Assembly (NCBI GenBank): GCA_003427395.1
Contig: BFEA01000353.1
Coordinates: 1,005,225-1,033,595, forward strand
Source: Chara braunii
Taxonomy: Eukaryota > Streptophyta > Charophyceae > Charales > Characeae
Reading direction: 5' to 3'
DNA length: 28,371 bases
Shown: positions 19,260 to 28,200 of the stretch, in pieces
Layout: each line of letters opens with the position of its first letter
Numbering within the stretch: the first letter of the stretch is position 1
Program-made: the position numbers and the translations under genes
Notes under the pieces: model-generated
What the model was told of the DNA's origin: nothing
Seen by the model: the letters and a program-made list of their open reading frames with translations, nothing else
Database searches by the model: none

Positions 19260-20535
19260 GTTTGTCCTATAAATCATAACTCTAGTGATTCATTTGCTTG
19301 TTTTCGTCGTATATCGAACATGTTTGGTCACTTTTTCTTTGAAAATGAGGTTTTTCAGTAAATGTCACAAACAAAAATTGTTGTAATTAAGGAGTTGAAG
19401 GCGGTATATTTTTCCTATAAATACCAGAGGATCGCACAATGGGATTATAAATATAAATTGGGTCGTGCTTAATTCATGCCCAAGCATAAGAACATTTTTA
19501 TATGGCAGTCAATTCGTCTCTCCTGCAATGACCCGCTCTCTTGTCTTAGTAGAATTATCTCTAAATTTGCACGTCATTTGACATGGTCCCTTCCTATAGA
19601 TAGTACCTTCAAATGAAAAATACAACTGTACAAATGATTTAATACCTCTCCTTTTGCATTTTAACAATACATTATGATCCTTCGATGATGTGATAACATC
19701 TAACTACAACATCAAGAAAATGTTTTATAATCTTCCTCATTCCTTCATTGTCTGTACCGTTGAATGATTGACAACAGGTTATAAAGAAAAATAATACAAC
19801 AATATTTTAATCAAGAAGCATAGTGAGTTAGTGAGGCAGATTTATGTGCAGAAAAACCCGGTTGGATTAATTAGGCTGAAGTTTTTGAAGTTACTTGAAA
19901 TTATCTTATTTTATATATCCAATGTCTTTACTATACGCATGGAACGAATCATGCAGCAACATATTGTCACACCTATTGATAAACCCGCTAGTCCGGCATT
20001 GACATGTTTGTTATGTGTTTATAATGAGAATTATTTTTTTAGGTCACTAGGAGAGTAACGAATTTATTTTTATGGCGCCAGGCTTATAGATGATGTTTCG
20101 ATGTTTTTAAAATTTGACCCACGATCCATAGTACGTTTAAGAATCGATGTGGAAAAAAAAATTGAATTCTTTCAGCACTACTACGACAAATGACTAACAT
20201 TGGAAAAAACGAGTCAGGGCAATATCTGGGATTACCTTGGTTGGATCATCAAAGTATTCCATGAGCCGACAAAGGTGTTGTGTGCAGTAACCCACAAAAA
20301 CGAAAGAGAAATGTTTGACAAAGGTATTGTGTTTGAAAGTTTGCAAAGTTTTTCATCTTATTCATCAAAACTAAATAAATTTGCGGTGATCTCGTTTTTT
20401 TGACATTGTGCCAAAATTTTGAATAGTCTGTATAATGGCGAAACTCGTTCTCTTCTTACACTGAAGATGAAACTACGTCCAATAGGGTTTCCTAATTATT
20501 ATTTTGATCAGACACTGCAACGCTTTTCAAAATAA
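19260..20535 (+). pseudogene. Reverse transcriptase pseudogene, second copy of the family
   Basis: An almost complete RT core can be read. Frame 3 gives GRA-stop-FMPKHKN (stop TAA at 19470) and SCNDPLSCLSRIISKFARHL. Then frame 1 gives YNIKKMFYNLPH (19705-19740, motif A, with Asn where Asp is expected), KPASPALTCLLC (19981-20016), LIDDV (20083-20097, the YxDD block, both Asp kept), LTLEKT (20194-20211), LGWIIKVF, KFAVISFF and SLLTLKMKLRPIGFP, ending at TAA 20533-20535. In-frame stops lie at 19675, 19765, 19792, 20056, 20191 and 20401, with one frame change between 19610 and 19680. The wild-type protein would act on element RNA. SPAL, LTLEKT and KFAVI are shared with the remnant at 1-1206, so both are one family. 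The exact RT clade needs a search. Confidence 0.85.
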
Positions 20536-21512
20536 TTCAATAACATTTATGACAAGTGTGTTTGTTTCTTCATTAACTGAAATATTACATGATGTGTCTC
20601 TTAGACGTAGGTATAATGTACAAACATCAATAAGTTGTTTTCATTTTTTTTTTTTTAGGGGTTTTCGCTACCCCCAAGAACCTATATATTTTTTGGATTG
20701 GGGTATCTTTTTCTGTCCTGGTGGAGCTTTACTAACCTCCTGCTTAAAATTTGGACCAAAAGATGACATCATTTCATAACTGGAAACGAAAGCAACAATT
20801 ATCTTTTGTGGTACTTCTAGAATCTTAGTAGTTGTTTTTGTAATACTTATAGGACAAACTGACTGATTTTTTATCATATGAAGCCAGATGCCCCTGAGGA
20901 TGGTCGGTTGGTGGCCGACCGAAATGAGGCATTAGACACACTAGGTAACATCTTCTTTACGTTAATAAACCTGTGCGCGGATTTACTGCTTTTTGCGTCT
21001 TTTGGGTCATTTCTTTGTTTGCTCTATTGTTACCATCGTGTTTCACGATTGCTATTGTGTGTGGTTTCCATATCACAGGTGTGCTTGACATTGTGTATGT
21101 TTCTCATACAACCATCTAAAAAAAAAAAAAAAACATAATCACTACTACGTCATAATCATTTAATTGATTTGCAATATATTTTTTTTCATAGCTCACTATA
21201 ATACTCGTTATTACAGATTTTGAATGAAAATTATATATTATACATGTGTGATATTACTTACTCTTATTCGTCAAGATTTTATTTAACATGGATAACTTAT
21301 TGATAATTTTTACACCAAAAGATCCCCAACCACAAGGATAAGGTCTTTGCAATCAGATACTCCATAGTTAGCATGTATTAAGAATGAGTTAAGTGTAGGC
21401 AACCATCTATTTCATCTCAATTTTGATACAGTAAGTTTAACTACAAGTGTGTTTGCCCTCTCAGTTATTGTGCATTTGATAGAAAATTGTTGTGTGAGAT
21501 TGACCTTGTACA
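20536..21512. other. Non-coding stretch, one possible protein-like frame
   Basis: An open frame at 20878-21138 begins MKPDAPEDGRLVADRNEALD and continues with Leu/Cys-rich hydrophobic sequence. I do not recognise it, and it ends in an A run. A hairpin GTATGTTTCTCATAC near 21096 is almost the same as one near 9006. Nothing else is supported. Confidence 0.35.
21505..21512. repeat. Target-site duplication, left copy
   Basis: CTTGTACA, identical to 22656-22663. Confidence 0.75.
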
Positions 21513-21846
21513 CAATGTCGTCACCACGTACGATACGGCCCATATAGACGTACGTACAGGTCCTCAGCGCCCATGCGACCTGTATGTTCGGACTTCGGAC
21601 TCTTTGTATGTGGCCTTTCAGGGGGGTGTTGAGGGGGTGGATGGGCTGAGGGAGGGTCGAGTGTCGGGGGGTACCCCCCATTAAAAAAAAATAGTAATAA
21701 TTTTTTTTTTTTAGTTCGGAACTCAAAATATTAAAAAAAAAAATAAAAAAAAATTGATTGATTGATTAATTGGTTGATTGATTGATTGACTAATTAATTG
21801 ATTGATTGACTGGTTTGTTCTGTGGGGGTTGCATCCCCCTCGCGTG

Positions 21847-21887
<41 letters not shown>

Positions 21888-22004
21888 CGAAATGTCCCTG
21901 TATATATATATATATATTTTTTGTTGATTGATTGATTGATTGAGTGGTTTGTTGCGTGGGGGTCACATCCTCCTCACGTGCACACGCACACACGCGCACA
22001 CACG

Positions 22005-22086
<82 letters not shown>

Positions 22087-22655
22087 CGAGCGCGCACGAC
22101 GAAATGTCCTTTTTTGTTTATTTTTTAAGTTGATTGATTGATTGATTGATTGATTTGGTGTGGGGGGTCACCTCCCCTCCGTGAATACGCATACACACAC
22201 ACACACATACACACAAAAGTGTAGCAATTTATATTTTCATGTTCTAGCGGTAGATTCATTTGATTTTGCTCATTCATTTGATGAAAGTACCACTAGGCCA
22301 GCCGCAAGGTTGAAGACTTACCCTTTCTCTCTCTCTCCCACACACACACACACATACACACATGCACACAAAAACAAGTGTGAAAGTGTATATTTCTATA
22401 TTATAGTGGTAGATTCATTCGATTTTGCTTTTTTTTTCTCTTTTTTTTTTATGTTTTTTTTTTTTTTTTTATAATACTACGGGCCCCCTCGAGAACCTCC
22501 CTACCATCCTTGGGGGTCAGCCGCCCTTCGTTAACCCCCCATCGGGTCCAGACACGTTCAAACGGAGCCCGTCCGTAGGATCGTATGGTCGTTTATACGT
22601 CCGTATGCATGGGCCGTACGGAGACCCCCCGTATGACATACGGAGGACTACATTG
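21513..22655. mobile_element. hAT-like non-autonomous element, 1143 bp
   Basis: The left end is CAATGTCGTC and the right end, reverse-complemented, is CAATGTAGTC; both fit the hAT end consensus CARNG. Both ends continue with related GC-rich sequence including TACGG and TACGGCCCAT motifs. The element is bounded exactly by the 8-bp duplication CTTGTACA. It has no transposase. The inside is built from (GATT)n and (CA)n modules, poly(T) runs and a repeated GGTAGATTCATT(T/C)GATTTTGCT block (about 22250 and 22410). Confidence 0.78.
21755..22214. repeat. Composite microsatellite: three (GATT)n - linker - (CA)n modules
   Basis: Each module runs (GATT)n, then GTGGGGG(T)..CATCC.CCTC, then (CA)n. The first two close with CGACGAAATGTCC (about 21886 and 22098). 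Modules begin near 21755, 21924 and 22129. The second has the longest CA run (about 22000-22083). The whole module, not only the dinucleotide, has been amplified. Confidence 0.8.
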
Positions 22656-22663
22656 CTTGTACA
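22656..22663. repeat. Target-site duplication, right copy
   Basis: CTTGTACA, matching 21505-21512. Confidence 0.75.
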
Positions 22664-23169
22664 TAAAACCGACAATCGATAATGATAAAAGTGTTATTTT
22701 CGCATTGCACTACTTTTATTTTTATCCATTCACTTAACCCTATTGAACCGTTTATCAAAATGATTGTTTTATCAACAACTAGTTGGTGACAAAGGGCGCA
22801 TGAAATATGTCTTTCATTTTTGACGTTACTGTATATTGCATGATGTTAAAAATTGACGTTAACCACTATTAATATCAACAACCCTGTTCACGATGTGAGG
22901 CTATCACGAAAGTGAAACCAACACAATGCAAAGGACACAAATCCTATGGTCATGGAGCAATTCCAATATAGGTTTATACTCCTAATGCCACATAATGGTA
23001 TTGCGATGAATGAGACAAAAAAAACTTTAAGCAAGGGCAAATGTCTATTTTTCTATAGTCATACCTCACATTAATATTATCATTAATTTATCGTAACGTG
23101 CTTTCGAACGATAAATTTTGTCACATCACATTTTTACACTTATCAGTTTTATGAAACAAGTAGCAGAAT
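22664..23169. other. AT-rich non-coding stretch
   Basis: No gene, RNA or clear repeat seen. Confidence 0.4.
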
Positions 23170-23590
23170 AAGCAACCAGACCAACGTGAGGCAAAAAAAT
23201 GTTGGACGACAAACAATATTAAGGTTCACAAAGGCGTGTCAATAGACAAACAACAACGCAATGAGGCAAAAGGTTGCAAGAAAAAAAGTGCAGGGACAAA
23301 AAACAACTGAAGGGTCGTATAAATACAAGACAGAGAGACAAATAACAACAAGGAAAAGGGTACCACGACAAATGCAGCGAGACAAAAAACAACAAGATAA
23401 AAGTTCGCAGGGTAAATAGCAGCAAGGATAAAAGTAGCGAGGCAAAAAAATTAAGGGCAAAAAATAAACGTTAGGCAATGAGGCAAAAGGCCACGGGGCA
23501 ACAGACTGCAGGGGAAAGGGCAGTTACATAATAAGTAGCGAGTCAAAAAAACAACAAGATAAATAGAACCAATAAAACGAACAACTTTTA
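23170..23590. repeat. Purine-rich degenerate minisatellite
   Basis: The plus strand repeats a motif like GCGAGGCAAAAAACAACAAG with variants at about 23190, 23263, 23292, 23334, 23378, 23408, 23437, 23476 and 23538. Spacings are near 29, 30 and 42-44, so a basic unit of 14-15 bases is likely. C is rare, giving strong strand asymmetry. Confidence 0.6.
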
Positions 23591-24013
23591 AAGGCCAGGA
23601 AAGCGGATGGGCAACTCTGGATAAAAATGGCATAGATGAAGCGGTTCACACAACCAACATGGACGGAAGTAGCTGATCATTTACTCACACAAAAAGAATA
23701 ACACTTCAAACTATTAGTTTTCGTCACTTTCAGAGTTAGCAACCTCTCTAATGAATGTCAGGCATCACATAAGGAATACAAACACATGCATCCCAAACTC
23801 AATTGTCATTTATTAGCATTGGAGATACTCTAAACAAACAAATATTGACTATAAGGCATGTCCTACTTAGAACGTACTTTGAACAAAGATCAAGTAGGAA
23901 GATATGCTTACATGTGGCTATGTGTACGAATGTGTGTATGTTTGTGTATGTGTGAGAGAGAGAGAGCATATTCCTGATACAAAACTGAGTAGCCACTGTC
24001 ACCATTGTTGTTT
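23591..24013. other. Non-coding stretch
   Basis: No gene or RNA seen; a short mixed GT/GA run lies at 23927-23966. Confidence 0.4.
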
Positions 24014-24530
24014 TAAACCATCAATACTTTCGAAAGTCGTGATTATATGCGCGCCACGACCTGCTAGGATAAGCGGTCTTTGGGCGCTGTAATAAATTTA
24101 TTCAAGTGGAAATGTTGCGGTCTTGTAACAATGGTTGGTTGCATGTACGCCGCAACTTCTAAAAGTATTTAACGAGCTGACATTTTTGTTTGGATCCCGA
24201 CCCACCGAACCGCAACAATGTCGGTGTACTGATAGCAAAAATAAATAAATAAAATATAGTTATTTGTGACCAATTGTTTTTTATATGAACTGTTGTCAAA
24301 TTTCTTGAACAATGGAAGAACAAATGAGAAAAGGTGCGGTGATAATTTTAAAATTTTGAAAGAAATAGTATAAATGAATTCGTTTCTGGTAAGGTGAAAA
24401 ATTTGGAACATAAGCGAAACTGGCTAAGGCTGACAAGGTAACTCGGAGTTGAACTGTGAGGTCCCCGACCTCGATTTGATTATATTTTAATATAAAAATA
24501 AATAAAAATATTGAATCACAAATTTGTTTC

Positions 24531-24740
24531 CCAACCATTTTTCCAAAGTCGTGGCATGCATGCTACCGCAACTCTCGGAAAGTACCGGGGCGCTGTTTTG
24601 TGGCACATCCATCCAGGCAAAATGGGTTGCTTACGAGGTTCGTTTTGCCTGGATGACGGTCCAGTGAAATGGCGCCCCAGTATTTCAGCGGGAGTAGCGG
24701 CAACATGCACGGTGCGACTTTTAAAGAAAAAAATGGTCGG
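24531..24740. mobile_element. Long imperfect hairpin / foldback unit, 210 bp
   Basis: Arms of 92 and 98 bases pair imperfectly along their length. The inner 12 bp are perfect (ATCCAGGCAAAA at 24611-24622, TTTTGCCTGGAT at 24643-24654) around a 20-nt loop. The outer ends read CCAACCATTTTT and, inverted, CCGACCATTTTT. Confidence 0.7.
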
Positions 24741-24930
24741 AAAACGTATTGATGGTTACAATGGCTTAATTTTTGTTTTTTAAACCACCAACACTTGGCC
24801 CAGCTATCGATGCCGAGCCTGAAAGCGTGTTGCGCGCTGCTTCGCGTTGAGCCGCCAGCGCAACAAGAAAAAAATGTTTTGCCTGGCGGCACCAGCCTTT
24901 GAGGGCCGGTACCCCGAACCTTCAGAAGTT

Positions 24931-24956
24931 GCGGGGCGTTAACGACAACGCCCCGC
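24931..24956. other. GC-rich 10-bp hairpin
   Basis: GCGGGGCGTT (24931-24940) and AACGCCCCGC (24947-24956) pair perfectly with the loop AACGAC. Confidence 0.75.
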
Positions 24957-24972
24957 GACCGATGTATGGGTC

Positions 24973-25017
24973 AAGTACTGGTGGTTTAAAAGATCAACAT
25001 TCAAACCACCAGTACTT
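24973..25017. other. 15-bp perfect hairpin
   Basis: AAGTACTGGTGGTTT (24973-24987) pairs with AAACCACCAGTACTT (25003-25017) across a 15-nt loop. It is part of the nested foldback cluster. Confidence 0.8.
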
Positions 25018-25089
25018 CCGAAGCACTTTTCTCCAGGGCTTGGAACGGTCTGCGTGCCCCCCAGAGTTCGCAACTGGGATTTTTAGGAA

Positions 25090-25410
25090 TACCTGCACCT
25101 GACCTAACCACACCCTCTCTGAAAGCTAACCACCCATACCCACTGTATACCTGGCCTGCCGGACCTTTACCCATCTCCACCTATGAAGAAAAAAAAAGAA
25201 GGTATACCCAGACCTACCCTACCTGAATTTCGTTGGCATGTAACTGGCCATACCTACCCGTTAACATTTTTTTTTCAAAACCACCCATGGCCACTTGAAC
25301 CCAAGTTGTTTGCTAACCACCCATACCCTACCCTACCCAAGTTTTTTTTACCTGTACCCACCTGTACCTACCCATAATTGTATGCACCCACCCGTAACCA
25401 CCTGTGCTCG
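25090..25410 (+). repeat. Degenerate ACCC/TACCC-rich repeat
   Basis: Repeated forms of TACCC, ACCCATACC and CACCTGTACC are broken by short T runs. G is scarce on the plus strand. It merges into the stricter 10-bp array that follows. Confidence 0.6.
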
Positions 25411-25606
25411 TCACCGACCCTCCCCTAACCGCCGATAACCGCCCCTAACTGTCCCTAACCGCCCGTAATTGTCCCTAACCGCCCCTAACTGTCCCTAACT
25501 GTCCCTAACCACCCGTGAGTTTTTTTTGTTTTTTGTTTTTAACTGCCCCTAACTGTCCCTAACCGCCCCTAGTTGTTCTTAACCGCCCCCAATTGTTCCC
25601 AACCCC
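25411..25606 (+). repeat. 10-bp minisatellite, CCCTAACYG type
   Basis: Units such as GCCCCTAACT, GTCCCTAACC and GCCCGTAATT follow each other at exactly 10 bases (about 25421-25520). They resume in the same register after a T-rich interruption (25521-25540) to about 25600. The CCCTAA core resembles the plant telomere C-strand, but the period is 10, not 7. Confidence 0.85.
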
Positions 25607-25678
25607 TTGGACGTCACAGGATTCACGTGGTAATTTTTATTATTATTAATATTATTATTTTATTTTTACTGTTTCCGA

Positions 25679-25828
25679 GATGTGGCAGCTGCTGCAGCTA
25701 CTGCCCGAACAGCAACAGTTGTTACATCTGGACACTCTGATGCTGCTATGGATGCATCTAGTGCTACAGCAGCCTATGCTACCTGTATAGCATCTGCAAA
25801 AGCATCAACCCTCGGTCTGTCGCACACT
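25679..25828 (+). other. Ala/Thr/Ser-rich open frame or GCN-type low complexity
   Basis: From 25679 one frame is open for at least 50 codons and encodes DVAAAAATARTATVV and onward, mostly Ala, Thr and Ser, before a T run at 25829. There is no nearby start codon in frame, and another frame gives a Leu/Gln-rich peptide. It may be a fragment of a low-complexity exon or a GCAGCT-like repeat. Confidence 0.3.
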
Positions 25829-25849
25829 TTTTTTTTTTTTTTTTTTTTT

Positions 25850-26049
25850 CACTCATGAGACTCTCATCCTATCATCTCTCTCGATATATCTCATGGCGCA
25901 CCTCCACTCCTTTTCTATCTTACCTCATGCGAGGAACATCACTCTCTACTGGAGCAACCTGACCAGACAGCGGACGCGGGCACTCACGCTGAATGGGCTC
26001 CCCCATTCAGCCCCAGTTGAGGCACTAGCGTACAAGCCTCGTTACACAT
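25850..26049. other. Non-coding stretch with a 9-bp hairpin
   Basis: CTGAATGGG (25989-25997) and CCCATTCAG (26002-26010) form a perfect stem with a 4-nt loop. No gene is supported. Confidence 0.5.
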
Positions 26050-26546
26050 ACGTACACTTTCTCACACACACATGCACACACAACACACACAAAGACAAAC
26101 ATAGATATTACATACACAGGGTTACACATATGAAAATAGTCTGAAAATTAAAAAACCAAAGAATAAAAAAAATGAAAAGATAAAATTCACCCTTGCGAGA
26201 AAAAACGTTTGCTTTATGGGAAAGCGAGAAATTTGGAATATGAGAAAAGCGTCACACATGAGCAAAAATACAAAGCCTACAAAGCTACAAGACTCACACG
26301 TACACTCTCTCACACACACATGCACACACAACACACACAAAGACACACATAAATACTACATACACAGGGTTACACATATGAAAATAGTCTGAAAATAAAA
26401 AAAAACAAAGAATAAAAAAAATATAGAGATAAAATTCACCCTTGCGAGAAAAAACGTTTGGTTCATGGGAAAGCGAGAAATTTGGAATATGAGAAAAGCG
26501 TCACACATGAGCAAAAATACAAAGCCTACAAAGCTACAAGACTCAC
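26050..26546. repeat. 248-bp tandem duplication
   Basis: Unit 1 is 26050-26297 and unit 2 is 26298-26546. Both begin ACGTACACT, contain a CA-rich head, GGGTTACACATATGAAAATA, a CACCCTTGCGAGAAAAAACG block and GCGTCACACATGAGC, and end GACTCAC. They differ at only a small number of sites, so the duplication is recent. Confidence 0.9.
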
Positions 26547-27047
26547 ATCGGGTATACCACGGTTACCCGATGGGAACCTCTACCCGCCCGTATCCACCCC
26601 TTTTTTTTCTTGGTCACCCGTACTTGCCCATACCCGTCTATTTTTTTTTTCTGGCCGCCCATACCCAATTTTTTTCTTTACCCGTACCCCTACCTGCCCC
26701 TACCCACCCATGATCTCCACAAAGGGCAACTGTGCCCGCCCTAACAACCACCACCTTTTGTTTGTGCCTCCCCATCCCCAACTCCCCCTTCGGAAGGGGT
26801 ACCCATACCCGCCCGTAACCTGGCGGTTACAGTTGGGTACGACCGGGTACGGGCAACGGTTACCCATTTGCGCTCTCTGGTGCCCCCCCCACAAAAACTG
26901 ACGTACGCCTCCTTTTGGCTGGTGCTGCCAGCCATATTGCTATGGAGGCTGAACCCTGAAAGTTGCGGCTGTATCTGCGCCGCATAATTGATTTCATAGC
27001 GGGGAAACATTTGTGTTCCTTTTTTTTTCTTTTCTTTTTGGGGAAAG
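26547..27047. repeat. Second ACCC-rich stretch plus unassigned sequence
   Basis: 26550-26715 repeats TACCCGCCCGTA, CACCCGTAC and CCCATACCC with T-run interruptions, like 25090-25410. ACCCATACCCGCCCGTAACC near 26803 can pair with GGTTAC...GGGTACGGGC just downstream. A CCCTGAAAGTTGCGG motif near 26955 recalls the foldback cluster at 24.9 kb. No gene. Confidence 0.55.
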
Positions 27048-27225
27048 CTAGGGCGGTGTCACAGTTTCAGTTTGAAAATGCGTTTCAGTCACCATTTCAT
27101 GAATGTTGTGTCAAACCGAAGAAATTGTGAATGTATACAACCCAGCTTTAGGGTCGCGCGTGGTTGTGTTGTATTTGAGGGAGGCCTGAACTGCATTTTA
27201 AACTGAAATCGTGACTGTGCCCTAG
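27048..27225. mobile_element. Inverted-repeat MITE-like element, 178 bp
   Basis: Imperfect terminal repeats of about 40 bp. The left reads CTAGGGCGGTGTCAC then GTTTCAGTTTGAAAATGC. The right, inverted, reads CTAGGGCACAGTCAC then ATTTCAGTTTAAAATGC. The ends start CTAGG, as in the element at 3145-3441. The flanks GGGGAAAG and TTACCCCT do not match, so no target duplication is visible. Confidence 0.6.
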
Positions 27226-28086
27226 TTACCCCTTCCTTTTTTCTTTTAGAAAAAGTAAGCTACATTCTTCTCTCAATTTCACCTCACACTACCTACCTTC
27301 AGGTTTCTTTGTCAACTGTTCTGAGCATGAAAAATTGTCAAGGTCCGCAATCTCTCCTACAAATCCCTGCCCTCACTGTGGAGGGTGAAAAATGAAACGG
27401 CTTGGATCTGGTCCTTAGACCCTTGGACCACTTTGGACCAGTGACCTGAATTTCCCTGGATCTCTTGACAGGTCTCTGCCCAACAACCGCTCTCCTCCAA
27501 ATCCCTCCCCAAATCTTTGCACCCTTTGCATGACCGCACCGGGCCTACGGACTAGGCTGTATATGTGTTGACAGGTCGCTGCCCAATGGCAGTTAGGACC
27601 AATGGCAAAAGGATTGGGCGTTAGGTGTATAAACGCAGCCTACGGACTGGGCTGTATTTTATGCACAAACTCCACTTCTGAGTCCACTTTTGGGACCTTG
27701 CCGTTCAAATACACCAGTTTCCACAATATCATTTGTGGCCCGCTTCAATGGCCTGTAGCCAAAACTAAATGCCCAGTGCAATCAGCTCATCCATCTGTGT
27801 TGGCAAGGCCATCTACTTGTGGGGTAGGAGCCCTGTCAGCCATGTTGATTTCCAGGACGAACAGGCAGCCAATGACTCGCATTTGATCTGCCCACTGTAT
27901 GCCTCTTTCTGCCATTTTTCCACTTCCACATTTTCAAGGAAATGAAAGATTTGGGGGCATATCTGAGTCATCTTGTTCCATTTTTGTTTTGAAGGGTAGG
28001 TCCCACCTAGCTGTTTCTTTCTCATTTCTGATCACGGGTTACCAAGACCACTCAGAAACAAGAGATCTTGGGACGAGGGCCCAACC
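27226..28086. other. Unassigned sequence with short direct repeats
   Basis: GCCTACGGACT(A/G)GGCTGTAT occurs near 27543 and 27637. TTGACAGGTC(T/G)CTGCCCAA occurs near 27466 and 27568. GCCCAAT / ATTGGGC can pair around 27581-27620. Open frames here show no recognisable domain. Confidence 0.45.
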
Positions 28087-28100
28087 AGCAGGTCCCATCA
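28087..28100. repeat. 14-bp target-site duplication, left copy
   Basis: AGCAGGTCCCATCA, identical to 28187-28200. With the shared C at 28086/28186 the repeat is 15 bp. Confidence 0.85.
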
Positions 28101-28186
28101 TTTCTCGATTTATGCGTGTCATCCTTGCGCAGGGGCCATGCTAATTTTCTCTGTATCGTTCCAATTTTAACGGATGTCCCAAGGAC
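28101..28186 (-). pseudogene. U6 spliceosomal snRNA retrocopy
   Basis: Read on the minus strand this is U6 snRNA, which pairs with the 5' splice site and U2/U4 in the spliceosome. The body is nearly canonical: ACATCCG, AAAATTGGAACGATACAGAG, the ACAGAGA box (28148-28154), the AGC triad (28140-28142), and CATGGCCCCTGCGCAAGGAT. Differences: the 5' stem-loop is about 3 nt shorter than usual (GTCCTTGGGAC), AAAATTAGC stands for AAGATTAGC, and the 3' end stops at GAGAAA without GGTCC or a T run. No TATA box or upstream element is visible on the minus strand. A 14-15-bp direct repeat flanks it exactly, as expected for a transcript inserted by LINE-type target-primed reverse transcription. It is most likely not expressed as U6. 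Confidence 0.9.
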
Positions 28187-28200
28187 AGCAGGTCCCATCA
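28187..28200. repeat. 14-bp target-site duplication, right copy
   Basis: AGCAGGTCCCATCA, matching 28087-28100, directly at the 5' end of the U6 copy. Confidence 0.85.

Larger units (their letters stand above)
24014..25020. repeat. Nested foldback repeat cluster
   Basis: Related pieces occur in both orientations. AAACCATCAATACTTTCG is near 24015, AAACCACCAACACTT near 24782 and AAACCACCAGTACTT at 25003, with its exact inverse at 24973. A GCATG..CCGCAACT...AAAGTA block is near 24142, near 24555 and inverted near 24680-24716. The largest hairpin has arms 24531-24622 and 24643-24740. There is no coding capacity beyond chance frames, and no target duplication was found. Confidence 0.65.

Noticed and set aside
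21790-22141. Open frames over the CA repeats
   Set aside because: Same reason: dinucleotide repeat translated in both strands.
24511-24892. Open frames on both strands through the foldback
   Set aside because: They follow from the inverted repeat: the two strands share sequence, and no motif or start context supports a gene.
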